Origin: Nymphaea colorata
Taxonomy: Eukaryota > Streptophyta > Magnoliopsida > Nymphaeales > Nymphaeaceae
Assembly: GCF_008831285.2 (NCBI RefSeq)
Contig: NC_045144.1
Location: 19,979,716-20,043,715 of the forward strand
Direction of reading: 5' to 3'
Length of the DNA: 64,000 bases
Shown: in pieces, positions 11,185 through 23,887 of the stretch
Position numbering within the stretch: position 1 is the first letter of the stretch
How the letters are laid out: each line of letters opens with the position of its first letter
Position numbers and translations under genes: made by a program
The notes under the pieces: model-generated
What the model was told of the DNA's origin: nothing
The model's database searches: none
What the model saw: the letters and a program-made list of their open reading frames with translations, nothing else

Positions 11185-11460
11185 GCTCGCACTCAAAACC
11201 CTCACACTCTTGTCGCTCAATATCCTCACACTGGAGTCGTCTCTCTCGCTGTCTCCTTGTCTTGCTCCTCGAAACTCTCATGCCGAAGTCACTACTCTCG
11301 CCGTCTCACTCTCCTGCAAACTCGTTGTCTCCCTCTCTTGCTGCTCGAAACCCTCACACTGAAGTCGTCTCTCTCACTGTCTCACTTTCCTGCACACTCG
11401 TCGTCTCCCTCTCTTGTTGCGCAGGTAATCATCTCTCTCTCTCTCTCCCTCTCTCTTCGT
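11185..11460. repeat. Degenerate CT-rich tandem repeat
   Basis: Diverged units built from phrases like CTCGAAACCCTCACACTGAAGTC, GTCTCTCTCGCTGTCTC and GTTGTCTCCCTCTCTTGCTGC recur every several tens of bases. The block ends in a pure (CT)n run near 11431-11456. It could be the leader of an unseen gene, but no start codon or long open frame follows convincingly. Confidence 0.5.
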
Positions 11461-12024
11461 TGCTGGTGATGTGGTGACTCTGCTCTCCGTCTCTCTTCCG
11501 CCATAACATGAACTTGCAGCTCACTCGGTGGAGCTGCTTGCGCCACAAAAAAACATCGCCCCATCGTTGCAAGGGCTCAAAAACAATCAGGTGAGGCGTT
11601 ATTATCCTTTTTCTATTCCGTGCTATAATTGCTATTTAATTTTATCCCCAACGGTGTGAGACCAAAATCTTGGGTCCGTTGCAGTGGGTGGCTTGCTCTT
11701 TATATATATATATATATGTGTCTGTGCGGGGGCGCTCACCCCTTTTGATCGACCTTCTTTGTCTTTGTCTCTCTTTCATTTTCCTTGTGCAATGCCTCTT
11801 TTGTTTTCTCTTACCAATTTTAGAATTGTACAGCTGAACTCTTTTATTGGTATCATTGCATGCTTCCTTATTTTATTATCTTTGTTTTCTCATTTTTAAG
11901 AATACTATGTGACTCTTTGGAAGAGAAGAGAAAATAGTGCATGAGTTGGTCATGTTACTATTTTATTCTTGAGAGAGCAGATGGAATGTAAAATCTGGTT
12001 AAGGTTACGAAGTTTTTCTATAGA

Positions 12025-12357
12025 TTGGCGAGAGGCGGGGGTTGGAGAATGCACATCCAAATTGTGAAGGATGGCAATTCATTTCGGAGGTGTGCATTTC
12101 CTTTGTCTCTGGGTCTTATGTGTGTAGCAAGGCGAGTCGAAGAGAAGAATATTGCATTCTGGTCCCGTGGTGATGGCGACGACATTGTTTGTGTTCTTGA
12201 CTCCAAGCTTGCTGTTTCAGTTGCCCAACCAGAACAGAGTGGTGGAGTTTGCAAACCTGTACACCAGTGGGCTCTCCATTTTGATTCACTCCATCATCTC
12301 TTTGGACTGGTCACCATATTCCTCATAGCCATCAGGCTTCATATTTACACAGGATAG
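12025..12357 (+). CDS. Hypothetical 110-codon open frame, uncertain
   Basis: Open frame containing MHIQIVKDGNSFRRCAFPLS and ending in a hydrophobic tail (LFGLVTIFLIAIRLHIYTG). It is followed by a T-rich stretch that looks like a 3' untranslated region (12360-12600). No recognised domain and no paralogue in the window. An exon of a real gene and a chance frame inside a decayed element are both possible. Confidence 0.2.
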   Translation: MARGGGWRMHIQIVKDGNSFRRCAFPLSLGLMCVARRVEEKNIAFWSRGDGDDIVCVLDSKLAVSVAQPEQSGGVCKPVHQWALHFDSLHHLFGLVTIFLIAIRLHIYTG

Positions 12358-13925
12358 AAGCTCCAGGAAGCATGAAGCAGAGTCTCCCTCCTTTTTCTTG
12401 ATCTTTCTTTTGTTTCACTTTTTAAACTGCTGCTTTGTGCTTGTCTCCCTTCCCTCCTGTCTACCTCTTTCTGTGCCTGGGTCCTGTGGTCTGCAAGATG
12501 TTTTTATTGATTCTGTGACATTTGGTTAAATGTTATCTGGATGCTTTCGCTGTGTTTTATTTCCTTCTTGTTCTTGTCATCCTATTGTAACTAATTTCAA
12601 TATTTAAAGCAAGCTTAGGGTTTATAAGAGTTTAGCTGGACTACCACCTACTTGTTTTTTAACAACTAGATGGGAGAAATGCATGTTCTTGAAAGGGTTT
12701 TAGAGAAAACCCAATGCTTCTCTTCCCTCTGTCTCCCCAAACATGCAAGATAGAAAGGAAGTATCATCTCCCATGGTCTGTCTTGATTGATGGGCAATCA
12801 GTTACCCGTTTCTTTGCAGTCAAATGTGGAAAATTAGAATCATCATGGAAGATTAGATCATGTCGAGCCGGCCTAATGCCCGGGCAATTAACCATGGTTT
12901 AAAGCTGATAATGTGTATATAGTCCATGCATTATTTGTGTGATTTTGTTTATAAATTGTTAATAACATTTTTATTAATATATTGTAGTGAAATAGTTTTG
13001 ATGTTTGTTTTTTGTCATTGTCAAGCCAATTATACATGTTGTTTCTCTATTAGTGCATATTGTATTATCACTAATATTCACATAAATTATTGTTGCAATG
13101 CAGGGAACAAGGTGAAAATGCAATAGACAGCATTATTTTATGGTGGTTGTACGATCGTCACCATTTTGAAGTCATGGACTTCAATGAAGAATATCAAAGT
13201 TTTTTTTGTCACCTAATTGTTGTGATGTACCTTTACCTATTTTTGGATGCTTGTATCTGAATATTTTCATATAGTTTGTATCTAACAAATTGAAACTTAC
13301 TCTTTAGTTATGTTTTTTTGTTGTTTATAATTAGATTATGTTTTTTTTATAATATATGAATTTTATGTCATTTTTGTAGACAAAGGAAGAGAAAACAAAA
13401 ATAAGAAATGACAAAGAGTATTTTTTTTGGCTCGTGCATTTTTGATTTTTTGTATTTGTAGAGATAGAAAGAGCAAGAGGGAGAGTACTTTTGTTGGCTT
13501 AGATACTTTCTTAACATATTTTATTTGTTTTTTCTTATTAGACATGGATTTTAAGTCTCTCGTGTGTATAGAAAAAAAAGATTGAGAGTGGATATTTTTA
13601 TTTGTTTATATTTTTAATAACTTTTCAAAAATATATTCCTTTCGTATGTGAATTTTTATTGAGAGAAAGAAGTAATATTTTTATTAGTTCATATATTTTT
13701 CAGTTGTTTTATGATGTGCTTTATATATAGAAAGAGAGAGAGAGAAATAAAAAATACTTACATGTGTTAACTTGTCTGTCTAGTTATTTAAACAAACGGT
13801 AGACGATAGAAGTTAAAAATTTTGTTTTTATAAACAAACACTGGACAAAGTTACAACTTGTTCACATGGACAAGGACTCCTTGTCCTTAGGACATTTATT
13901 CTTTGTAACCAAACGGTATTTATGG

Positions 13926-15700
<1,775 letters not shown>

Positions 15701-15769
15701 AAGACGCCGGAGCTGCCATTTATCAGGCGACCGGCGACCAGGCGAGCCCCAGGCCGAGAAGGACCAGAC

Positions 15770-16861
15770 CTAGACGCGACTTAGCAGCCCGCCAAAAGTG
15801 GACTGGACCTCAGCCGAGGCCTTCGAGCCCACGCCGATCCGTATCACCGGCGGGTAAAAGAGCCACACCGCCGATGCATAGAGCAAGGTCAGCGTGAGGG
15901 CCACTTGGAGGGCGCGGGGCAGCGCGACGGGGCCCAAGGCCCACTTCAGGCAGAGCTCTCCGGCGATAAGGAAGCCGTGGAGGACAAAGAATCCGGTCCA
16001 CTCCCACGTCGGGTACTCCATGCTCAGGTAGTACAGCATCAGCTCGTGCATGAGCCCGGACACCAGGAAGGTCGCCAGAATCGCCACGAGGCGCGCCGGC
16101 ATGGAGCCCATCAGGCGCGAGCACGCGGACCGGACGGGCCGGTACACGGCGGGCTTGAGGGTGGCGGCTACGATGAGGTTCCAGCGGTGGCCCCAGAACC
16201 CGCCGAGCGACGTCGAGCGGTAAGGCCGGTCGAACTGCGGCTCGAGCTCGACGTCTAGGAACAGGCGCGCCAGGACGGTCCAGGCGGCCACATGGACGTC
16301 GAGGACGGAGAACATCAGCAGGGTGTAGAGCGGGGGGAAGGCTAGCTCCGGCCGCCGCTGTGCGTAGTCGGTGGACAAGGCGGCGAGGGAGAGGAACGTG
16401 ATGGATTGCGCGAGCGCAACTCTAAGCAGCGTCGTCCCCCAGGAATGCTGATGGTGGCGGTCCTGCTGCACGTGCTGCTGGTCTTCGCTCGGTCTGCTGT
16501 GCGGCTGCCTGATCTGGATGGGGAGGGCGGCGAAGGCGACGAAGTGGCGGAGGGAATGGCGGTGGAGGAGGAGGGGGCCGGAGTCGAAGCAGAAGAGGAG
16601 GAGCCTGAGGTTGCAGATCCATGAGAGGAAGAAGGCGCAGATTGTGCGGTGGGCTATGGAGGAGAAGAGCCAGGGGAGTAGGAAGAAGAGGTAGAAGATG
16701 GGGAGGGTGGCGATGAGGCGGGGGAGGTTCTTGGGGAGCCTGGACACGACGATGTGAACGAAGGTGAGGGAGGCGACGGTCGAGAGGAAGGCTCTCAGCA
16801 GCGCGTCGAGATCGCTCGATCTCGGACTCATTGGTGCGAAGGGAAAACGGTAGGCGTTCAT
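15770..16861 (-). CDS. Wax-synthase-like long-chain-alcohol O-acyltransferase, copy B (363 aa)
   Basis: Intact, intronless and colinear with copy A. It has SRLPKNLPRLIATLP (40-54), FCFDSGPLLLH (90-100), a His/Gln-rich linker (about 130-139), GFWGHRWN (221-228), LMHEL with the presumed catalytic His272, and YPTWEW. These mark a plant wax-synthase-type MBOAT expected in the ER membrane. The start is the ATG at 16859-16861 (MNAYRFPF). The upstream ATG used in-frame in copy A is here out of frame and encodes only six codons (M-A-A-H-P-S), so a short upstream ORF lies in the leader. Copy B sits about 6.6 kb upstream of copy A's 5' end on the same strand, so each gene has its own promoter. Compared with A it carries substitutions such as GGFWG for ANFWG. 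Confidence 0.9.
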   Translation of the reverse strand: MNAYRFPFAPMSPRSSDLDALLRAFLSTVASLTFVHIVVSRLPKNLPRLIATLPIFYLFFLLPWLFSSIAHRTICAFFLSWICNLRLLLFCFDSGPLLLHRHSLRHFVAFAALPIQIRQPHSRPSEDQQHVQQDRHHQHSWGTTLLRVALAQSITFLSLAALSTDYAQRRPELAFPPLYTLLMFSVLDVHVAAWTVLARLFLDVELEPQFDRPYRSTSLGGFWGHRWNLIVAATLKPAVYRPVRSACSRLMGSMPARLVAILATFLVSGLMHELMLYYLSMEYPTWEWTGFFVLHGFLIAGELCLKWALGPVALPRALQVALTLTLLYASAVWLFYPPVIRIGVGSKASAEVQSTFGGLLSRV

Positions 16862-17009
16862 GGCTGTCGTGAGGCTGAGAGAATTGAGCTCCAGAAGGAA
16901 ATTAAGATGGATGGGCAGCCATTTCTGCGTGAGTTGATGTTCTGGTTTTGGTTTCGAGTTGCAGGAGGTTACGCTCTTGTATTGAAGCTCATAAACAATC
17001 CAAGTCAAA

Positions 17010-17530
17010 GCTAGTTAATTATGCATTATTTATAAGCTCACCTCACGGATATATATATAGAAAAAGAATATAAAAAGTGACACACATACAATTCAAAAAT
17101 GCCCAGCAATGGAGAAATTCCATATGAACTGATTTAATTAGTATATGGATGTGTGGCGAAATTATAGTTATGGCCTTTAAGGTAAATAAATTATAATGAC
17201 GTGCATTCGCTTATTATGCACATTTTAAAGTGTATATATCACACTAATCAATGCATTTCATGCATCAATTCGTGGCACAATTATTCAGCAACATAGAATT
17301 TATATTATGGCTGGTTTCAACACATAGGGTCACGTCAAAAATGCTCAAATTCATTGAAATATAACCTAAGGGCTCACAACCAAACTGCGTTATCTCTTAA
17401 GACTTAAAAAATTAAGTTTCAACAATAAATAACTAGATTCCGGACGTGTTCACCACGATAAGTGATGACTTCGGGTTGAAAGGACCCTTTTTATGTACTA
17501 AATTTTTTTTTATTTCCGTAACTAACATTT
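17010..17530 (-). repeat. Upstream flank of copy B, shared with 6240-6640
   Basis: This 5' flank matches the flank of the N-terminal fragment (see 5760-6640). Blocks of shared bases are broken by small indels, showing that the duplication took in several hundred bases of upstream DNA. It is the best candidate region for conserved promoter elements of this gene family. Confidence 0.7.
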
Positions 17531-17676
17531 AAAATTATTGTTATTGACTTCTAAACTCTTCGAACAATAGTTACATTAAATCAAGGCTGCCCATGGAATG
17601 CTTCCGGTGCAAGTGAATGTTTGATTGCATTGGACGTTGTACTGTGAATAAACACAGCTGAGTGCATTGGGTGGTG

Positions 17677-17741
<65 letters not shown>

Positions 17742-19559
17742 TGGTTTAAATAAGAAAACAAAAAAAATAATGAGTATTTTATATTAGTCTTCATCTTTTT
17801 CTCTATAATGGGCGACTCGCTATAGTTATAGTCCACCTTTTGCTATATAAGGAAAAAGGGAACGAACAAGACCCCATTTTCAACTGAAATAGCCAGTAAA
17901 TTATAAATATATTTAATTATTCAATCAAGAAACTTGGGGTTTTCACTATATATTATAATTTTTTTGGATAATAAACGAAAATTTATATATGATAGGTAAA
18001 CTGGTAACACCAAAGATTGGAGGCAGACGCACGAAAAGATGAGAAAAGTGATATCTCCAAGCCCGTTCCATCTTACAACGTACCTCACTGGTTTGTCCAA
18101 CCACCAGTTTTCTAGACAAACACATGATCGAGTCCAGCCTCAGCTTGGCCAGCTCGAACTTTACTCGGATAAAAAAACTCAAGCTTGAGCCCCGAAAATA
18201 AATAGGCCAAGCCGGGTTACATACAGGCCCGGTTGTGGCCCAGTCTGCCCAGGCCGGCCAGGTCTGATGCCCGACGTTATGAACATTAATAACCTTGCCG
18301 TTGGAGGGAAAGCTCTTTTAACTCCTTGTCTGTTGCTGAGCAACGATCTTGTGCATTAGGTCAACTTTTTTATTTCTGGGGCACCAATATATATATATAT
18401 ATATATATTTCTTGTTAAGAACCAACTTTCCAAATGTAGAGATATTGATTGTAAGATGTATATACATCTATAGCTTGTCTAAATTTAAATTTGATCGGAT
18501 ATTTTGTTAAAACCAATCCCAAATCCAGTCGGATCTCATTTATTAAAGCCATGTTTTAGTTGATTTTTCAAACTGATGTCGACTTCTTCTTCCATGTCTG
18601 ACTTTTTTTTAATCAGTTTGCTTGGACATCGGATCCAAATCAAATCCATTGACATTCTCAACAAATTTCGCTGCGTCCTTTTTGGCATGATAAGAAGAGA
18701 AAAATCAAGAAAGAAAAGATTGAACTCTATCTTTCATTTGGTTCGAAGAAGGCACACCGTTAGGGACGTAAATGGTTCGGATTCAGATACTAATATTTAA
18801 GAACTAGTGTTCAAATCCAACAAGCACAAGATCCGAAATCGATAGGTAATTGAGTTGAATTTTTATTAGATCTAGTTGGATAGCAGATACGGGCTTGGAT
18901 TCAGTTACGGAACTTCATACCTAACTCAAATTTGAATACTTATCAGATCTATATATTTTTTCTCTTCATCTCGCTAAATGAATTCAAAATTGAAAAAATA
19001 ACTAGATATGTTTGATCTGTTTAAACTTTAAACCTAAAAAATTATTATAAATTAAGAGTGAGCACCGGGGCAGGCCCGCATGGGTAGTTGGGGCCAGTCC
19101 GCAATGGACCGGGCTCAGGTCTGCAATTTGGGCCATGGAACATCATATACGCCTTATATAGCAACGAACTGGGCCAAGCAATGGGGGCATGATTTGAGAC
19201 TTTGATGTACCGTAATTTTTAATTATTAATACTTCGATTTTATTTTTGATTTCTCTCTGTATGTTAATATAGATATATATCCTTGAGGAATATCGCAAGT
19301 TCCTGAAGCTTATTTTATATTGCATTGCTCTATCTTAAATGCACATGATATAGAAACTTTGAACTATCACCAACCTGGTTATATGCTTCAGACTGGTGCA
19401 TGAATTTTAGTGTGTCAATCAATAATGACTAAAATACCCTTAGTTCACACAAAAAAAATAAATTTTTTTGTAAAGACAAAATTAAAAATGAAAAAAAAGG
19501 ACTATGGGGGACCTTACTTTTTAATAATGTATACGGTGCACCTAACTTTCTCTCCAACG

Positions 19560-19760
19560 GTCACAACTGGCCGGAAATTAAGCCAAATTAAATGGGCAGG
19601 GTGTTGGACACATGGTCTAGTCTGTTGCCTACTTAAACCTTGCCTAATCCGGCCGGGAAATAAATGGGCGGGCCCGGCCGGGAAATAAATGGGCAGGGTC
19701 AGTGGTAACAGGCCTGGTGGTGGCACAATCTGCCAGGGCCGGCCGGCCATGATACCAAAC
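19560..19760. repeat. GGCCGGG-rich dispersed repeat with short direct repeat
   Basis: GGCCGGGAAATAAATGGGC occurs twice about 24 bases apart (near 19651-19695), followed by CTGCCAGGGCCGGCCGGCC and an end phrase ATGATACCAAACG. It is related in composition and phrases to the blocks at 3307-3612, 18120-18290 and 35869-36020. Non-coding; possibly the inner part of an unclassified short transposon. Confidence 0.55.
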
Positions 19761-21179
19761 GGTGTGAATATCAATTGACATTATGTAGGTCAATTTTTAT
19801 TGATGGTGCACTAATATGTACGTTGTTTTGTTGAATAAAGACACCATCATGTAAATATATGTGTTTCTTTTATTGAGTTTCTACAGAAGTGCTAACCTCT
19901 CACATGTGGCCTTCCAAAGTACCTGCAAGATTTTATTATATATTGTGCACAGCTCGTCCTTAAATCTGTTTTTCCGATCAAATATGGTATTCTAAATGTG
20001 GAGTTTGGTGTCGCTCGTCTGCTGGCATCAAACAGTAGCAGGGGCAGAGCCAAAAGAAATTTCGGCCCATTAAATATATAATCTCTAATTTTTAAAGGGC
20101 ACCTGTATGTTAATGAAAAAAACTGTAATAAAGCTTTAATAAGAAAATAAACACTTTGAATGAAACCTGTGTGGGCAACTGCCCGTACCTACCTGCACGA
20201 CTATGCTTAAATCTGTTGTTTTGATCAAACCTGCTGAACGACCCTGCTAGAGGATTTTGCTCCCGATAAATTAATCACAAATATGAGTACAATCAGAGGA
20301 TATTTTTACTAACGAAAGAGTGGCCTAAGCATATCTAAAGCAACTATTAGTGGAGCTTTAAATTTTTTTTGGTGGGAGCACTCATTCAATACCTTTAATT
20401 TGTTTGGGGCACTTATATATATAACAATAAAATATATCAAAATATTAACATATATATTAAACTAATTTTGTGAAGCTGGTGTGGGCAACTGCCCACACCA
20501 ACCACCATGTGGCTCCACCACTTAAGGTGAGCTATGACCACATCAAAATCAAGTACCCTGAAATGGTCAGACAACAAAACAACTAAGTCAAAACTCGAGC
20601 ATAAGCAAGATAATCCCACTAGAAGGCTCGCTCTGGCAGCAGAACAGTAAGTGGGTCGATTTGAGGATTCAAGAACACTTCTTTCCCCTCGCAGCAGCCT
20701 TTGAGGCAGTTGGATACCCGGCTCGATGCCCAAGTCTAAGTTTAGCTATGGCTTTTGATTGGAGGCAAGAAGAATTTTGGACCAACCTCAATGTCCCACA
20801 TCGATTGGGTTTTTGGACAATGTTAGTTTTTGGAAAGGTAAATGTACACCATATTCTCCCTCATCTAGATTCTTTGCCTCATAAGAGATGAATTTTCTTC
20901 CCCTTTAGCCAGGTAGAAAATTTGAATACATACATGCCCCACCTAAAGGAGAGGCTAGTTGTTTGCACAACCAGACTTGAATTAACTTTATTTCCTTATT
21001 GTTCCTTTCAGCAGCAATAATGTTGGAATCCTATGCAACTTCACAATTTTCCTATATTCCAGCCCTTTCTTGACAAATTTACACGAGAAAAAGATGTAGT
21101 TGATGCTTATTGTTCCTATATCCTTATAATCAATATATCCCTTTAAGTAGTAAAAAAGTATTTTCAGTTTTTTTTGTCT

Positions 21180-21560
21180 TGCTTATAACGTTATTATCTT
21201 ATAAACATGATCTCATACTTATGTTTGTGTTATCTTATGCATCCGTTTGTTATTTCATTACCTTATAAAACTTTTGTTATCTTATAAACATTATCTCATA
21301 CTTATGTTTGGTGTTATCTTATACATTTCGTTCATGCATTATCTCATAAATATTTTATTATCTCATAAACATTATCTTATATTTATGATTAGCGATATCA
21401 CTTTGCATCCATTTGTTATCTTATTATCTCTTAATCTTTTTATTAATCTTTTTATCAATTCATAAACATTATGTCCTATTAGCGTTATCTCGTACATTCA
21501 TCCGTTAGTGATCACATAAATCTTTGGTTATCTTATGAACATTATTTTATTATTATTTCA
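21180..21560. repeat. AT-rich tandem repeat, TTATCTCATAAA family (copy 1)
   Basis: Diverged units of about 80 bases contain TTATCTCATAAACATTATCT, ATACTTATGTTTRGYGTTAT and CATCCGTTTGTTAT. The same units occur at 47240-47575 and, inverted, at about 52975-53100. The three blocks also share a flank (CAATATATCCCTTTAA...AGTAAAAA...TTTTC), which implies that the array moved or was duplicated with its flank rather than arising three times. Confidence 0.7.
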
Positions 21561-21690
21561 TACATACATATATAATGATTAGGCATAAAAATAACACCTC
21601 CAACGTACACTGGTTATGTAAGTGGGGGTGGGCGGGTGGCGCAGCTAACTCTTGCTCTACCAGACTAAATTAATTCGACCTTTTCCTAAT

Positions 21691-21885
21691 GTCCACTGAA
21701 CCAACCCTACGATCTTCTTCCCGCCACCGTGAATTCCTCGAAAACACCAAGAATCTTTCCCTTTAGCTTCCATATTCCAGGAGCTTCTCAAAGTCCACTG
21801 AACCAACCCTACCATCTTCTTCCAGCCACTGTGAACTCCTCTAAAGCACCAAGAATCTTTCCGCTTTCATATTCCAGGTTCACAT
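21691..21885. repeat. 102-bp tandem duplication
   Basis: GTCCACTGAACCAACCCTAC starts at 21691 and again at 21793. Each is followed by ATCTTCTTCC, a GCCAC-GTGAA phrase and CACCAAGAATCTTTCC, then CATATTCCAGG. A few substitutions and an indel separate the two units. No coding role is apparent. Confidence 0.75.
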
Positions 21886-22573
21886 CTCTTAGCTCCTTCA
21901 ACCCGCTGCCTCCTTCAAGGATTCGTCTGCAAATCCTCTCCCGAGCCACGGCAGAGTGCCGCTGGTCCCTCCCCAAAGGAAAGCTGACATGATGGAAGTG
22001 TTATTTGGAGCATATTCATGGCTCATAGCTCAGGAAGTGTTCTTCTTAACAAACTATCCCAAAGGGGTGCGACTCTATCTTGTGTATCTTTTTTATCAAT
22101 AAAATGGTCGGAGGTCTGCCCTATCCTCCAGCAGATTTGATTCTGAAATTGGTTAGATTGGTTAATTCAAGCCAATTCTGACAAGAGCTTCGTATAACCA
22201 TTATATAATTGCCCCATTTTTTCCATAATATAAAAAAATTGAATGCCTCAAGAAAATTGTCTAAAATTCAAAAACATATTAATGTTTCTTCAATTGCCAA
22301 AAGATAACATTTCTCCTTTGTTACTGGTCTCTATAAATTCTCATAAAAATGAAGCTGCTTGCTTCCTTTTGAAACTTTCCTCTAAGGTTCATTTGCTTCT
22401 GCGACTTCATGTATAATTACCGAGAATTTTTCAGTTCAAATGCGAAAATGATAAAAATGTACATTACTTTTGTAAAAAAAACTAAAATGCCCCAAGCGCC
22501 GTCCTCCTTCCAGAATCATCTACGTTCACTGGTACCAGGACAACATGAACAATTACATACCCAAAACGTTCTG

Positions 22574-23626
22574 TTAACTAAGAACTTGAAGAAGTGACGT
22601 GGGCAGCCCGTCCATGGCCGACCGGAGGTCGGTCGCGAATATCACGTCGAAGCTTGCTCTGATCAGTGGCGGATAGAACAGCCACGCCGCCGTCACGTAG
22701 AGCACGGCCATGGTCATGAGCAGACTGACGAGCCGAGGGAGCTCGGGAAACCCGACGACCGACTTGAAATAGAGCTCCCCAGAGGCGAGAAAGCCCTGCA
22801 GCACAAAGAAGGCGGCCCACTCCCATGTCGGCGGCTCGAGGGTCAGGTAGTACAGCATGAGCTCGTGCATGAGCCCAGACACCAGGAAGGCGGTCAGCAT
22901 CGCCGCCAGGCGCGCCGTGCTCGAGCCCACCAGGCGCGACCAGGCCCAGCGGGCGGGACAGTACACGGCGGGCCTGAGGATGGTCGGGACGGCGAGGTTC
23001 CAGCGGCGACCCCAGAAGTCCGCAAGCGATGTCGCCCGGTAGGGCTGGTCGACCTGAGGCTGGAGCTCCAGGGCCAGAAGCAGGCGCGCCGGGACGGCAG
23101 AGGCGACCAGGAGTACCTCGAGGTTGCAGAACAACACCAGCGTGTAGAGCACGGGGAGGACGGCGGCGCGGTGACGCTGGGCGAAGTCGCTGGCGCAGGC
23201 CTTGAGGGACGGGACAATGAGAGCACAGGCGAGAGCGAATCTGGGCAGGGTCCTCGACAGAAGGGGGCGCCGGTCATTCTCAGGGTGGGGATGCACTTGC
23301 CTTGGGTCGGACTGTTTGGCATCGACGGGGAGGGCGGCGAGGGCGAGAAATCGGCGAAGGGAGTGGCGGTGGAGGGGGAGGGGACCGGAATCGAAGCAGA
23401 GGAGGAGGAGCTTGAAGTTGGACATCCAGGCGAGGCAGAAGGCGGTACCTCCGCGGAAGTGGACGGATGAGATTTGCCAGGGTAGCAAGAGGAAGAGGTA
23501 GACGATGGGGAGGGTGGCGATGAGGCGGGGGAGGTTCTTGGGCAGCCTGGAGACGACGGTGTAGACGTAGATCAGGGCGGCGATGGCCGAGATCCACACT
23601 CTCGCCACCGCGTTGAGGTCGCTCAT
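22574..23626 (-). CDS. Wax-synthase-like long-chain-alcohol O-acyltransferase, copy C (350 aa)
   Basis: Intact, intronless MBOAT of the wax-synthase family. It starts at ATG 23624-23626 with MSDLNAVARVW, without the MNAYRFPF extension of copies A and B. Marks: SRLPKNLPRLIATLP (26-40), LCFDSGPLPLHRHSL (76-90), DFWGRRWN (203-210), LMHELMLYY with the presumed catalytic His254, PPTWEW (265-270) and several hydrophobic helices. The FWGRRWN form differs from FWGHRWN of A and B. With the broken copy D it forms a second subgroup. The leader just upstream is CT/GA-rich, and a compound (CT)n(TA)n tract stands about 170 bases upstream. Likely ER-located ester synthesis; the acceptor alcohol cannot be predicted. 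Confidence 0.9.
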   Translation of the reverse strand: MSDLNAVARVWISAIAALIYVYTVVSRLPKNLPRLIATLPIVYLFLLLPWQISSVHFRGGTAFCLAWMSNFKLLLLCFDSGPLPLHRHSLRRFLALAALPVDAKQSDPRQVHPHPENDRRPLLSRTLPRFALACALIVPSLKACASDFAQRHRAAVLPVLYTLVLFCNLEVLLVASAVPARLLLALELQPQVDQPYRATSLADFWGRRWNLAVPTILRPAVYCPARWAWSRLVGSSTARLAAMLTAFLVSGLMHELMLYYLTLEPPTWEWAAFFVLQGFLASGELYFKSVVGFPELPRLVSLLMTMAVLYVTAAWLFYPPLIRASFDVIFATDLRSAMDGLPTSLLQVLS

Positions 23627-23796
23627 TCTCTATCTCTTTCACACACACACCACGAAGATGGGAGTGATCTATCTCTTTCCCAAGCAAACGGCGACTGAGG
23701 TGAAGGAAGAGAAAGAGAGAATCCCTCTCCCTCCCAGATAGCGTCGGCCATGGCCTATGCCGAGACATTAATTGCAGAAAATGTTACTGTCAATGA

Positions 23797-23798
<2 letters not shown>

Positions 23799-23884
<86 letters not shown>
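23799..23884. repeat. Compound (CT)n(TA)n microsatellite upstream of copy C
   Basis: About 48 bases of (CT)n, then about 36 bases of (TA)n, at the 5' side of copy C. A similar compound tract occurs downstream of the secreted-protein gene at 55776-55937. In transcript orientation the first part is a (GA)n element, which in plants can bind GAGA-type factors; that role here is inferred only. Confidence 0.85.

Positions 23885-23887
<3 letters not shown>

Larger units (their letters stand above)
10849..13925. mobile_element. Possible 3-kb DNA transposon with decayed inverted ends
   Basis: The left edge reads GGCATTTGGTAACAGAAAT and the right edge, reverse complemented, reads ATACCGTTTGGTTACAAAG. 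That resembles the TTTGGTTAC-type inverted ends of PIF/Harbinger-like and related plant elements. A second similar left end (GGGCGTTTGGATTGAGTGA) is at 11026. No transposase was recognised, and a target duplication is not clear. The interior holds a CT-rich degenerate repeat, an open frame at 12025-12357 and AT-rich DNA. Low confidence: this may instead be several independent pieces. Confidence 0.25.
17531..22570. other. Repeat-rich intergenic region
   Basis: No supported gene over about 5 kb. Contents: (TA)n at 17675-17738; a (TA)n run near 18388-18408; GGCCGGG-type dispersed blocks at 18120-18290, 19060-19145 and 19560-19760; degenerate GGATTCGGAT-type sequence at 18420-18960; and the tandem repeats listed separately at 21180-21560 and 21691-21885. 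The remaining DNA is AT-rich and unremarkable. Confidence 0.6.

Noticed and set aside
20793-20803. Exact match to the plant snRNA upstream element GTCCCACATCG
   Set aside because: No TATA-like box at the expected spacing and no snRNA-like sequence downstream; an 11-base match can occur by chance or in repeats.
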